A stretch of DNA of 26,711 bases from assembly GCA_002749535.1 (NCBI GenBank), contig MZZL01000401.1:467935-494645 (forward strand), in the 5' to 3' direction. Numbering within the stretch: the stretch's first letter is position 1; each line of letters opens with the position of its first letter. This document shows positions 11,651 through 21,191 of the stretch, in pieces. Position numbers and translations under genes: made by a program. Under the pieces are notes generated by a model. That model made no database searches, was not told where the DNA came from, and saw only the letters and a program-made list of their open reading frames with translations. Origin of the DNA: Apophysomyces variabilis (lineage: Eukaryota > Mucoromycota > Mucoromycetes > Mucorales > Mucoraceae).

Positions 11651-12740
11651 ATGACGACATTAGATGGTCTTACTCTGAAGGAATTGTTTGCATCCGGACA
11701 AGCCATAGTAATAGAACTCAAGGAGACATCGCTTGCAAGTGCAGATCAGGCCTATCAAAAACTGGTTGCAGATGGCATCGAACATCTCGCACGAGCGGAT
11801 GATCTCGTGGAGCGACTGGCCATGTTCAGTGCAAACGAGTTATTGGACGACATGAACCCGAACGATTTGAAGTTCTTGTTAATCCCAGCTTACCTAGGAG
11901 ATTTGACGCTGAAACAGACGCAAGGTGATCGGCGGGCGATCCTTGATGCAGCCAAGGTCAGACAGTTTAGCCCACACCTGGAACGAATGGCATAACCTTG
12001 TATTACGCACAGTCCTATTTTGAAAGGTTCCTGAGTACATGTCACGATCATCAGCTAGTCCACAAACACGATTTGGAGTTCTATGATGCAGCAAAACATA
12101 TGTCAGCGCAACAACAGCGAGAACAAAAGATTGCACGCTTTAAACGTGAGAGGGCGATACAAGAAAAGATAAAAGAACTTATGCAAGAGGAGAACGAGGA
12201 TAGCCAGCGTGATCTGGCAATGGCAATGATTACAGAGCAAGTTCTGAAGTCAGTGGAACAATTGCACGGAATTAAGCAAGAAATGGTGATGGTCAAGGAA
12301 ATGGAAGCGATGAAAGAGATGATGAAGCAGAAAGGAGAGCACTTTAAGCCGGATCAACGAGAAAAACCAAGATGGGATCCACAGACGCCCTTGCTTAATA
12401 AACAGGGTCAACCATTGCGTCCATTTGTCATCACTAACAAGCGTCAACAGCTACGAGACCAGGTATTCCGCCCTGGATGGAGTTTACCGACCATGAGCAT
12501 CGAGGAATATTTGGACCAAGAAATGGAACGAGGGAACTTTATCAGTGGAGGGTAAGAAAAGAGAAGCGTAAGGACAAGTCGGTTCGATCATTTTATAGCG
12601 GCAAGGAGCCAGAAAAGAAGGAGATTGACGACAATGATGAAGCGGCATTGGACGCCGAAACGATGAAACAGCGAGAATGGGATGAATTTAAAGAAGCAAA
12701 TCCTAGAGGATGGGGTAAACCGGGAACATCTTGGATTTGA
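11651..12740 (+). CDS. TAP42: TAP42/IGBP1-like regulator of PP2A-type phosphatases
   Basis: TAP42 (alpha4, IGBP1) binds catalytic subunits of PP2A-type phosphatases in the cytosol and links them to TOR signalling. Exons 11651-11956, 12013-12551 and 12599-12740 give 987 nt and 328 residues, a normal length for the family. The N-terminal half is the helical TPR-like phosphatase-binding domain (LTLKELFASG, LKFLLIPAYLGDLTLKQ, then SYFERFLSTC). A long charged coiled coil follows (QREQKIARFKRERAIQEKIK). The C-terminal hallmark is KPFVITNKR-like: here LRPFVITNKRQQLRDQVFRP, then LPTMSIEEYLDQEMERGN. The acidic tail ends NPRGWGKPGTSWI. The start at 11651 (MTTLDGLTL) is preferred to an upstream in-frame Met at 11615, because family similarity begins there. 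Intron 2 sits in the glycine run after GNFISGG. Confidence 0.9.
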
Positions 12741-13045
12741 TTACTAAGAGATTGTTAGGCAATACACGCAACAGAGGTTGAAAGGGAAGAAAAAAACGGA
12801 AGCTATCTTCATCACAACGTTTTGGAGCAGCTATACCAATTTTGCGTTTTTATTATAAAATGAGAGGCTAGCGAAAACATGATCATCATCAACGGGATAG
12901 AAAGGCTATTTTTCTTACTATTTATCAGACCTGAAACTAAAGACTTTGGATGAAGATAACCTATTTATCCAGAATCACCATTATTGCGCCAATTCCCATT
13001 TTATCAACCTCTGTCAATCAGTCCTTATGACACTGTATAACGTAA
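12741..13045. other. Intergenic, possibly decayed 5' part of the F-box/LRR-like gene
   Basis: About 300 bases with stops in every frame. A few short open stretches just left of 13045 could be eroded LRR-type sequence belonging to the following pseudogene, but no repeat unit is clear. Confidence 0.25.
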
Positions 13046-13840
13046 TTTAACGAGTACTATAACATAATGACGGCCAATAAGCTCGTATCTGATATAGGAT
13101 GGCTGGCTAATTTGTCACAATTGGCCATATGATCCAGTATTGATCCAGAGGCGCTAGAATATACGAAATTTGATTACGATGTAGATCATCTTTTAGATTG
13201 TTGTGCACATTTGACTGAGCTCATTATGCTGGAAACACGAATTGTGGTTTCGCGAAGGATCTTGCCAGCCCAAATCAAGGAGCATCCCCTTCGTCGTCTC
13301 CAGATGAAGGAAACAAATATTGCTAAAGGCGTCTTGCCTCGCTTATCTCGCCGCTGTCGCCAGTTGAATTCGCTGTCCTTTTCTCTATGTGCCATTGAAG
13401 CAGAAGGGCGAGAAATACGCATCGAAATGCCCTATACCTCATTAAGACAGCTCAACATGAATCATACGTTGCTATCTTTATCAGATACGGGGACTATCAT
13501 CAAATTCCTTGCATGCACACGGGTGGAAGATCCGACACAGTACGATTGTAACGAACAATGGGTCGAAGCTAAACCAGTATGATATTACATGGCTGAGTGG
13601 CGCTTATTACGACGTGAGGAAGAGGTTACTGGGAGAGTCCATAAATTGGCTCACAACGAAGCAAGGCTAGGCGATGTACTAGCAATAACAGTACGGGCAG
13701 GAGAATTTCGTCCGCAAGGACAACTTCAATTGCTCGGACCGGATGGTCGAATACTAGCAACCATGAATTTGGATGCTGATGAATTCTCTTGTGGATATAA
13801 TCACTTGATATGTGCATCTGTCGATCAACTGTGTTTTTAA
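13046..13840 (+). pseudogene. F-box/LRR-like protein, C-terminal part with two in-frame TGA stops
   Basis: One reading frame runs from 13046 to 13840 (TAA 13838-13840), interrupted only by TGA at 13130-13132 and TGA at 13580-13582. The translated sequence has leucine-rich-repeat spacing (DHLLDCCAHLTELIML, LPRLSRRCRQLNSLSF, TSLRQLNMNHTLLSLS). It then has a non-repeat C-terminal region (YYMAEWRLLRREEEVTGR, RAGEFRPQGQLQLLGPDGR, DEFSCGYNHLICASVDQL) that I associate with fungal F-box/LRR proteins. There is no F-box: the frame is closed upstream of 13046, so the N-terminus is missing. Because the frame is kept on both sides of each stop, this looks like a recent loss by point mutation. Alternatives are a splice model that skips both stops (no good donor/acceptor pair found) or base-calling error. 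The family assignment is tentative. Confidence 0.6.
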
Positions 13841-14109
13841 CGGAGATAAAATATGGCAAATTAACTTATGTCATTGGATGGATTCAGATCTGACCTAACC
13901 TAATCGTTATGTGCGATCATTGATAGATACCATCTTACTTTTAATGAATCTATACCATTCTGTGACAATACCGATAAAAGATGATGCATGCTTTTTCAAA
14001 TAAGAAATCGAAAAAAAGGAGTATCAGGACAAATATTGCAAAATGGCTTGACCATCCGATAAAAGACAACCGTCACAAAACAGGCCATAATCGCCGTTCG
14101 CGAGGTTTC
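13841..14109. other. Intergenic region before APRT
   Basis: About 270 AT-rich bases between the F-box/LRR remnant and the APRT leader. Nothing recognisable is present apart from the presumed APRT promoter. Confidence 0.35.
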
Positions 14110-14140
14110 GCTTTTCTTTTCTTTCTTCTTATCAAACAGG
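14110..14140 (+). promoter_or_regulatory. Pyrimidine tract directly upstream of the APRT start
   Basis: A C/T-only run (about 14110-14130) ends in ATCAAACAG immediately before the ATG at 14141. This is typical of a fungal leader pyrimidine tract. It could equally be the acceptor of a leader intron, since CAG abuts the start codon context. Confidence 0.35.
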
Positions 14141-14839
14141 ATGGCAAACCAGGACATCGAACGCATCAAGAGGCTGCTAGGAACCCACAATGACTTCCCC
14201 AAGGAGGTAAAGTTTAGACTCTGCATCGACTATGTTTGACACTGTTCGTGTTAGGGCATCGTCTTCAAGGATATGTTCCCTGTGTTTCAAGATCCTACTG
14301 CTGTCGAAGCATTGATTGCCAACATTGTTCACCACATCAATTCCACTTATGCCGAGAAAATTGATGTTGTTGTTGGTAAATAACATAAGTTTGCTAAGTG
14401 AGAGGTACGGTATTTACTGTAATTCTAGGTCTCGATGCCCGTGGCTTCTTGTTCGGTCCTTTGGTTGCCCTCCGCCTTGGTGCTGGCTTTGTTCCAGTTC
14501 GCAAACAAGGAAAGCTTCCTGGAGAGTGCGTGAGCGCCGTCTATGAAAAGGAATACGGACAGGTACCGGAAAAAAATTTAGTTTGAATTTCGTGTTGCTT
14601 ACAAAGGCTTGGTATATTCATAGGACGTTTTTGAAATGCAAAAGAACGCTGTGAAGCCTGGAGCTCGCGCTATTATTATTGATGACTTGATTGCCACAGG
14701 TGGTTCTGCTGCAGCTGCTGGTGAGCTGGTGAAGAAGTGTGGAGGTATTACTGTGGAATACGTCTTCGTCATGGAACTGGCTTTCTTGAACGGTGCTAAG
14801 AAATTGGACGCACCAGTGTATTCCCTGATTGAACTGTAA
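14141..14839 (+). CDS. APT1: Adenine phosphoribosyltransferase
   Basis: APRT makes AMP and pyrophosphate from adenine and PRPP in the cytosol (purine salvage). Exons 14141-14206, 14255-14375, 14429-14562 and 14624-14839 give 537 nt and 178 residues, the usual family length. Visible signatures are [14 protein letters not shown] near the N-terminus, the LDARGFLFG block, the flexible-loop segment KLPGE, and the PRPP-binding loop [19 protein letters not shown] at about residues 122-140 with the paired Asp at 127-128. All four exons are in phase and every intron is GT-AG (48-61 nt). The start follows a pyrimidine-rich leader. Identity is secure. Confidence 0.95.
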
Positions 14840-15327
14840 AAGTATATTGATGGTATATTTCTATCAAACAAACGGATGCAAATGTATAAAACTTTGTCAC
14901 ATTACGCCAATTATACGTGCCCGTTAGCAATCCGGAAGCGGGCGAAAAAATTTTAAAAAAAATGAGGGATGCTGTGTCACAATTTGTTTAAGGAGAAGAC
15001 CGTCTTGAGCATGATAATTCCCCAACAAACGAATGCCAGCGGCTGCCAGCTGATCTATGTCGTGCACGATGATTATTGTACCTGGGAAAGAACAGTTTCC
15101 ATTGTGACATTTAGAAATTGCCTTGGATGTATGTCAAGTTAAGTTGGATAGACTTGCCATAAACGAAAAAAGGGTGTACTTTTTTTCAACAAAGCCAAAT
15201 ATGATTTCCTGCGGCAAGGTGTACTTTTCAAATAAAAGCATGTATACTATTTAAGGTATTCTGATCAATGAATTCTAAAAACCTTATACTTCCTCTAATT
15301 CAATTGGAAATGCTCCAGACAAACACT
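14840..15327. other. Intergenic, no gene recognised
   Basis: AT-rich sequence after APRT. It contains two copies of GGTGTACTTTT about 45 bases apart (near 15173 and 15218) and several T-runs. No open frame of interest. Confidence 0.4.
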
Positions 15328-16619
15328 CTATGCTAGAAAAAAATTTAAGTCACTAGAGATGTACTTAGAAACATTATCAGGACAAATATTGACATTCTGC
15401 AAGACCGTATTGATTGCAGTCTTGAATTCGTCCCTTGGCACAACTGAATACGGATAATGCGACTGTCCTTTTGCCCCAATGTCATAGGCAAACTTGCCCA
15501 GTTTCTTTACATCTTCCGTTGTGATATCTAGAGATTTTCCTGCATTGGCATAAAGTGCGTTAGCCCAAAGACATTGACAGGTGTTCTACTTGCCAGCTCG
15601 ATTTGGAGACAGCAATTGATATACTTCTCCATACGTAGACTATAATTTTGCACTACATGATTGGAAACCGCGACTGCCATTTGAGCACTTGTAGACGCGA
15701 AACAGTGCATTATATCACCGGATATGTCAACTAACGGTTTATCGTCTTGGCCTGTCCTTAACTTCTTATATTCCTTGTAGACAGTGTGTAAGTCTGTGAG
15801 AAATTCTGGTTGCTGTAGTATTTGCCTTGAGGTGATATTTCTTCCCAAAATCATTTGTCCGCATGCATAGAAAAAGTCCTGTTGAAAGCACAGATGCGGA
15901 ATAGGCTTGCTGTTGGATAATCGCCAAAGGACAAAGCGTGAAGAAAGTAGCTCATTTTCTTGCGTCAAAGCTAAACCACATTTCATGTGTGAGAATTCAG
16001 CACAACAAAAAGAGAATACGAACTTCTTATAGATGTCTGTAAGTCTCATATTGTAAGCACTATGTTTTCGCTGTACACCGCAGCCAAACTGATCTTTCTC
16101 GTGTACTGCAGGGGCGACTCCCCTAATCGTTCTTTGGCATCTTCCGATTTGGATGCGACATGGCTTGGACACAGGCTGCTTGAACGGCGAGAATGTGATT
16201 GCATTGTCCTTGGCGAGGAAATTTGCAGGTCTTGCAGTATTTATTGGGATCAGTTATATAGAATCTATAGGATTCTTCGATTTTTGCCGCTTTTTTCCGC
16301 CTCGCCTCGGTCTCCTTCTCCTCATCGGTCTTCTTTCTTTTCTTTCGGACACGTGGAGCCCTAGTCGGTTCGCATACCGTATTTAGCTGTTTTACGGTAC
16401 TTTCTGACAGTTGAGAAAGATTCACTTTGGCAAGAGTGTCTAATACAATATCTTAAAATAGTGAATCGCTGGTAAAAGCGAAACCTCCGTTATCGTCTTC
16501 ACCAGTGTGATGCCACATCTTTTTTTTACGTCTGCCATTGCCATTAAGAAGACGTTCTTGTACAATCCGTTTCGTCATACCTGTTCCTTTCGTTGTGATT
16601 TGCGCTTTTTAGGTGGCAT
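15328..16619 (-). pseudogene. Broken repeat-family gene with Cys-rich motif, probably transposon-related
   Basis: Several minus-strand segments read as one protein but lie in different frames. From 16619 a basic start (PPKKRKSQRK, nuclear-signal-like) is followed by RIVQERLLNGNGRRKKKM, an in-frame TAA at 16453-16455, then a Lys/Glu-rich segment and a possible zinc knuckle (YCKTCKFPRQGQCNH). The frame shifts near 16150 and again near 16050, after which CGLALTQENELLSSRFVLW and DDKPLVDISGDIMHCFAS run well. A further shift near 15560 leads into ANAGKSLDITTEDVKKLGKF, ending at a TAG at 15328-15330. I recall similar proteins as multi-copy hypothetical genes in Mucoromycota, but I cannot assign a function. 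At least three disruptions argue for decay rather than introns, although one or two could be short introns. Confidence 0.55.
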
Positions 16620-16885
16620 CTCCTTGGAACTGGGAAGGAAAAAGTAAGAAGAAGTTTAAAGAAGAAAAATGTAAAAGAAGATTGGAATAAAAGAAGGAAT
16701 ACAGGTGAAAGTTGAATTTTATTTAATGACGGTGAGCGCTGCGCTTATCAAAGCATGTCCGCTCTCGCCCGGTCAGAAAAAAGAAAGGGAAATGAAAAAA
16801 CCCTGACATGGCAGCAGGGAAAAAAGGAAGGAGGGTGTAGGAAAAAGTTACAGATGAAGGGAAGGGTAGGGAGATTTCGAGGTAG
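16620..16885. other. Purine-rich low-complexity tract and 3' flank of the LINE remnant
   Basis: Strongly A/G-biased on the plus strand (about 16625-16715 and 16780-16875), hence pyrimidine-rich in the sense of the adjacent minus-strand reverse transcriptase remnant. Probably the decayed 3' part or untranslated end of that element. Confidence 0.4.
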
Positions 16886-17300
16886 CTAGTCGGAATTGAT
16901 CCAGTGTAAAAGGTTTTGGGTAATGGGAATGTCAGAAGTCAGATGACAGTCGGTATGGGAGCTATCAGGGTGGCAAGCCTGATCAATTTCTGTTAAGATC
17001 TGTTGAAGTAATGGCCAAGTGCGACTCCAATACAATCGCTGCTGTGGGAGACGAGGTGCTTTGTGAGGGAGGCGATTGAGTACGGTAGAGATTGGGTCAT
17101 GGATTGTTGAGGGNAAGGAATTGATATAAATGGAATATAGAAAAGGGGAGAGTATAGAGCCTTGAAGGACTCCAGTAGTAGGACGAAACCGGCGAGAGGT
17201 AGTGTTTGATAGTAGCACTTCTATNCTCAGCTTTCCCCCAGGCATCCAACCTAAACGCCAGCGAGTTCACCGGCTACGTTCCATGCGGGTCATAGGGATC
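16886..17300 (-). mobile_element. Non-LTR (LINE) retrotransposon remnant with reverse transcriptase fragment
   Basis: A minus-strand frame contains TTGVLQGSILSPFLYSIYIN, the reverse transcriptase block of the LINE type (GVxQGSxLSPxLFxxYIN). It is preceded by a stretch ending in VLLSNTTSRRFRP and followed by a diverged tail ending HWINSD at 16886. Only this central fragment is present: no FxDD catalytic box, no endonuclease and no full-length frame. Unresolved bases (N) sit at 17114 and 17225 inside the fragment and at 17417 beside it. Sequence right of 17300 may still belong to the element but is in other frames. A dead, truncated copy. Confidence 0.75.
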
Positions 17301-17500
17301 CAGGTAATAGGATCTATACCTAATGAGGGTCGACAGGCAGTCAACAGTACTGCATTATTTCCTGATCGGCTTAAGGATAGGTTTTCAGAGCGGAAAGTGT
17401 GGAACAGGGCACGGAGNAAGAAGGAATACAGTGCTTCCCCGCTAATGTCAATGACGTGGTTAGAGCCTATCGATTGAAAATAGGCGCGGAGTCACAATAA

Positions 17501-17712
17501 CGGGGAGATGCAATGGCTTGAATTAGCATAGAAACCTCTTTTTCGGGAATCTCAAAATGATTGAAATAGGCGAGGATTGACATTAACGAAGATTGACATT
17601 AGCGGGGAGATGCAATGGCTTGAATTAGCATAGAAACCTCTTTTTCGGGAATCTCAAAATGATTGAAATAGGCGAGGATTGACATTAACGAAGATTGACA
17701 TTAGCGGGGAGG
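17501..17712 (+). repeat. Tandem duplication, 102-bp unit, about two copies
   Basis: CGGGGAG starts at 17501, 17603 and 17705, exactly 102 bases apart. The sequence between these points is almost unchanged (shared landmarks: GATGCAATGGCTTGAATTAG, CCTCTTTTTCGGGAATCTC, GATTGAAATAGGCG). The third copy breaks off after a few bases. Inside each unit, GATTGACATTA recurs, pointing to an older small duplication. Confidence 0.9.
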
Positions 17713-17792
17713 CAATGTACGATCAAATATGTATGACAAAATAACTTTGTCATAAATGACTCAATCATGATCATTAAGACAGTAATAAATTG

Positions 17793-18376
17793 ATGTTGGT
17801 ATCTCTTCCGCTACCAAGGACATTATCTGACGCTCCTCTGACCATGATCAATACCATTGGATGCATTGTTGTTAAATATTCTCAAAAAAGATTTGATGTG
17901 TCGATCACTTAACGTATAATATTTACACTGCTCGTAATTGTTCTCATATATTATATAATTGCTTAGGCAGCTATGTTTATCTTAGAGTCCGGTTCGTTCT
18001 TTCGACAGCAGTGGCCAACGACACCTCCATGTCCAGTATGTAGAGTGATTGCTAGCATTAAGATATTCATATTTGACGAGTTCGTGTTCTCTTAGTTAAC
18101 GAAGGAATGAGTATTCAAAAGTGCATTGATCGCAGCGACACAGTTTTACCTATCCGTAGTGAAATGGATGGCCTATGGGTTGGAAGCCCTACCAAGCAAC
18201 GTGGCAGAATAGTAAGAGAGTATTTATTGCTCACCGAGAATGGTTAGTGCCTAAGCAAGTTAGATAATGTGTCAGAAAAACGAAGCAAAAACATGCAAAG
18301 TTTCTTCAACGAAAGTCAAAATGCCAATAACTCCTCAAAGAACATTTCGCAGTTTGACTATCTTTCCCAAAAATAA
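17793..18376 (+). other. Possible small multi-exon gene or gene remnant
   Basis: Three segments join in phase: about 17967-18035 (GSYVYLRVRFVLSTAVAND), 18096-18242 (NEGMSIQKCIDRSD, EMDGLWVGSPTKQRGRIV) and 18276-18376 (SFFNESQNANNSSKNIS, TAA at 18374-18376). They are separated by GT-AG gaps of 60 and 33 nt. A further open stretch from an ATG at 17793 (SLPLPRTLSDAPLTMINTIG) could be the first exon, but I could not find a clean junction to it. I do not recognise the protein. The consistent phases and short introns match the other genes here, so it may be real. Its position among repeats also allows a remnant. Confidence 0.3.
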
Positions 18377-19423
18377 AGGTGAGGTTACCCAGCAAATACA
18401 TCCCAATAGTATAGCAACGACTATTCAGATTAATGCCTGTTTGTTAGCCTTGTGGTATACGTTGCTGTCGTAGTGTGACTTCCTAGCACTTGTGTTCCAT
18501 GAACAGGATGATCGGAATTAACGTGTTTCCATTTAAAGTGAACTTCTCTGGTTTGGATCACCAATTACTCCTCTTCTCTAAATCAGAGATCTATCACCGA
18601 GGACAAAGACAAGGTAACACTGCTCTACCGCTGTTATTACACAGCTAAATCATACACCTATCGCCGAGAAGAACGTTCACTAATTACAAACCCCGCACAA
18701 GATCAAATAATTATAAATAGGCAGACAAGCTGAACGAAATAAAGATATCCAACAGTCCAAAGAATACTATCCGTCCCTTTTCTTTTCACATATAACACAA
18801 GCCTCTTCGCTTTTTGTTAGGTATCCGGAGAAGCAAAGTAGATTTCTCTCACGCGCTGCAGTGGAAGAAAAAACGGATACAAATAAAGACACCACTGTCT
18901 GAGGATGGCCAGCCTTGGCCCGCTTGCTTCGCAACGCCCGCCTTCCCCCACTCCCACACCCCACTACCCCACCGCACTCAGCACACCCATCCCTCGCAGC
19001 CCCGGACCGCCTACCCATTCGGTGCTAAGTATGACTACGTTAGATAAACAATTGTGAAGCGAAAATATAATGTAGAAATTGATCTACTGAAGAGAGAGAG
19101 TAATATCTTGAAAACAACTATTTGAGAGACTGCATTCAAATCTGAAAAGAGGATATTGAGACTCAGTCGCTACGAAACAGACAATCAAAGAGTACAACAC
19201 CATTGCACATCATTCCATAACGATAGCAAAAGAAAAGAATGTACAACATTTACCTTTGTATACTTCCCTATGAATAACGACTGCAAGTAATTGTCGAAGC
19301 TGCTTACCCAGCTTCTCCTAGCCTAGGCATAAAAACCTATTCCCATTGTATAAGGAGACTCTTATAAGCGCAACGTACAGCTGTCTATAAAAAAGAAGAC
19401 TTTTTATAGCAGATTTATTTATA
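18377..19423. other. Non-coding stretch with C-rich island
   Basis: No convincing gene. The only notable part is a sharply C-rich block at about 18911-19018, unlike the AT-rich surroundings, which could be promoter-associated or repeat-derived. Confidence 0.4.
18945..18970 (-). other. G-quadruplex motif on the minus strand
   Basis: On the plus strand four C-runs of 5, 3, 4 and 4 bases occur within 26 bases, separated by ACT, ACA and ACTA. The minus strand therefore has four G-runs with loops of 3-4 bases, which meets the usual criterion for an intramolecular G-quadruplex. Confidence 0.75.
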
Positions 19424-19690
19424 TTATGAAGAATCTAATGTTGTGCTCTGTTCATCGTTTAGTAGAAAGCAGCCCAGGTCAGAAACGGACGATGACCTAG
19501 AATGAAAGGTAGAAGACCTATTTCTCAAGAAAAGAATCATCCGTAGAATATATATCATCTCACTGGCATGATTGCTGAGTGCAATGACAGCTTCAATAAG
19601 ATGATCAGTGAAAACTCTACAGATTTGCCGCATACTATTGACGGAATTCTCTACCATGGTTTGAGTTTGACGATCAATGCAATAAGCTCA
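19424..19690 (-). other. Possible exon of an unrecognised minus-strand gene
   Basis: An open minus-strand stretch ends at a TAA (19424-19426). It reads like an ordinary soluble protein with a helical pattern (ENSVNSMRQICRVFTDHLIE, IALSNHASEMIYILRM) and a Ser-rich end. A pyrimidine-rich acceptor-like TTCTAG lies near 19695 on the same strand, so this could be a last exon. Upstream pieces at about 19840-20140 (minus) were not resolved into a consistent model. No family recognised. Confidence 0.25.
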
Positions 19691-21147
19691 CTAGAATGAA
19701 AAATATATGTAAGAATGATTGTAATTTGCATTTTGCGAATGTTTGAAAATACTTATGTATGAGAATTATTTCTTAACATTGATTGCTATATGCAGCCAAA
19801 GAGCTCGATCAAGCAGAGAATACAACAGAAAGAAACTGACTACCGAAGAAGAAACAGGTAGTCTCTGTAGAAAAGTGTTAGCAAGTGTCTAATAAAACGG
19901 ACAAAGCTTACTATGAACCTCAGCAGCCATGGCAAGCTGAAAATTGTAGCATGCGATCTAGCAGAGTTAACTTGATGTAACTTACTACTTGACTGAGAAT
20001 GACGATTTCTTAAAGTAAGAAGAGTAAAACGGGATGACAAAAAAATTATTATTAATGAAGAGCGCGAAGAAACGTAATAGAGTCCAACAGCTTGAGGAAA
20101 ACTATGATGACGCTTATGCGTACCTCTAATTTTCAAGCTATCTCCTAAATGCTAGTGGTTTCCTTTTTCACTAACTTTCAAATATGGAGATCACTACATA
20201 TGGCAGTTTAAAGTCTATTCTAAAGTCCCTACGAACAATGAAGAAACGGTATCTGAATAAACTGCCTTCCATGGAAATATGTGCTAGTCAAAGACCTTTT
20301 ATGGGGGATCATGAAATTCTTCAATTTCTTAAGTATAGTAGTAGATTCATGATGTATACCGAAAAAAAAAAAGCTTTTTCCTTGTCATATTGTCAACTTA
20401 GGTTAGAGCTGAGCATGGACCAAAGTACACCTTTTATATGTTACCCTGTTCACGCGTAGTCTTATAAAAGAAACACGTTCCTGTGCTATGAAGATTAACA
20501 GCTAGAAAGGCTGATACTAGTCATAATATAACATTAAGTGTATCCATAGCGGCGAATAATGGAACGCGAGTAAGCCAAAGGATAAAAGGAGCAAGATATT
20601 TGTAACTGGTACGATCTTCAATGGTTTTTTGCATATTATAAACGTTGGTTTCTGTCCGAGCGGCATTGATGAATATAGTATATACAAATTAAGATACTAA
20701 CTGTGTTATCAGTATCTTAAAATGGCTATTGTCCTGAGCAATTCCCTTTTTATTGACAATAGTTGAGTAGGTGGTCAGAAGGATTGGAAAACTATATGAC
20801 ATTGTACTGGTTCTTCAATAAACCTAGGAAGCCAATAAATATGCTCTTTGATGATTATGTTGATCCAAATGAACAATTGGATCTCTCTTACGTGCATCTG
20901 ACCATGAATACTGCTTTTTGACTCTTCCTAAAGAGGGCTACAGTCAGTTTTAATGGCTTGACCGAGCCAGTTGTGTCATAGATCTGGAACGCCTCCGACA
21001 TTGTACCAAGCTCCAATGAAAAACCAGCATATTCAAACTGTCAATGATCAAGCTACCTACGAGCTGTTCAAGTATGATAATGCTTACCTGGTAATAGTCA
21101 TCAGATTAACCTAGCCATTTTAGACAGTACCATTGTATAGACTGTGA
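19691..21147. other. Repeat-flank region with only doubtful open frames
   Basis: A plus-strand frame at 20184-20459 (91 codons from an ATG) and short frames at about 20838-20922 and 20966-21109 show no family signature and no joining splice sites. I see no confident gene, RNA gene or transposon end here, apart from the left boundary of the inverted repeat at about 21148. Confidence 0.35.
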
Positions 21148-21191
21148 AGGTACACCAGTTTAGAGGGAAACTTATCTTTCTTTTAATAACG

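Noticed and set aside
20184..20459. 91-codon plus-strand frame
   Set aside because: Composition is unremarkable, with no recognisable motif or splice context; it could be chance in AT-rich DNA.
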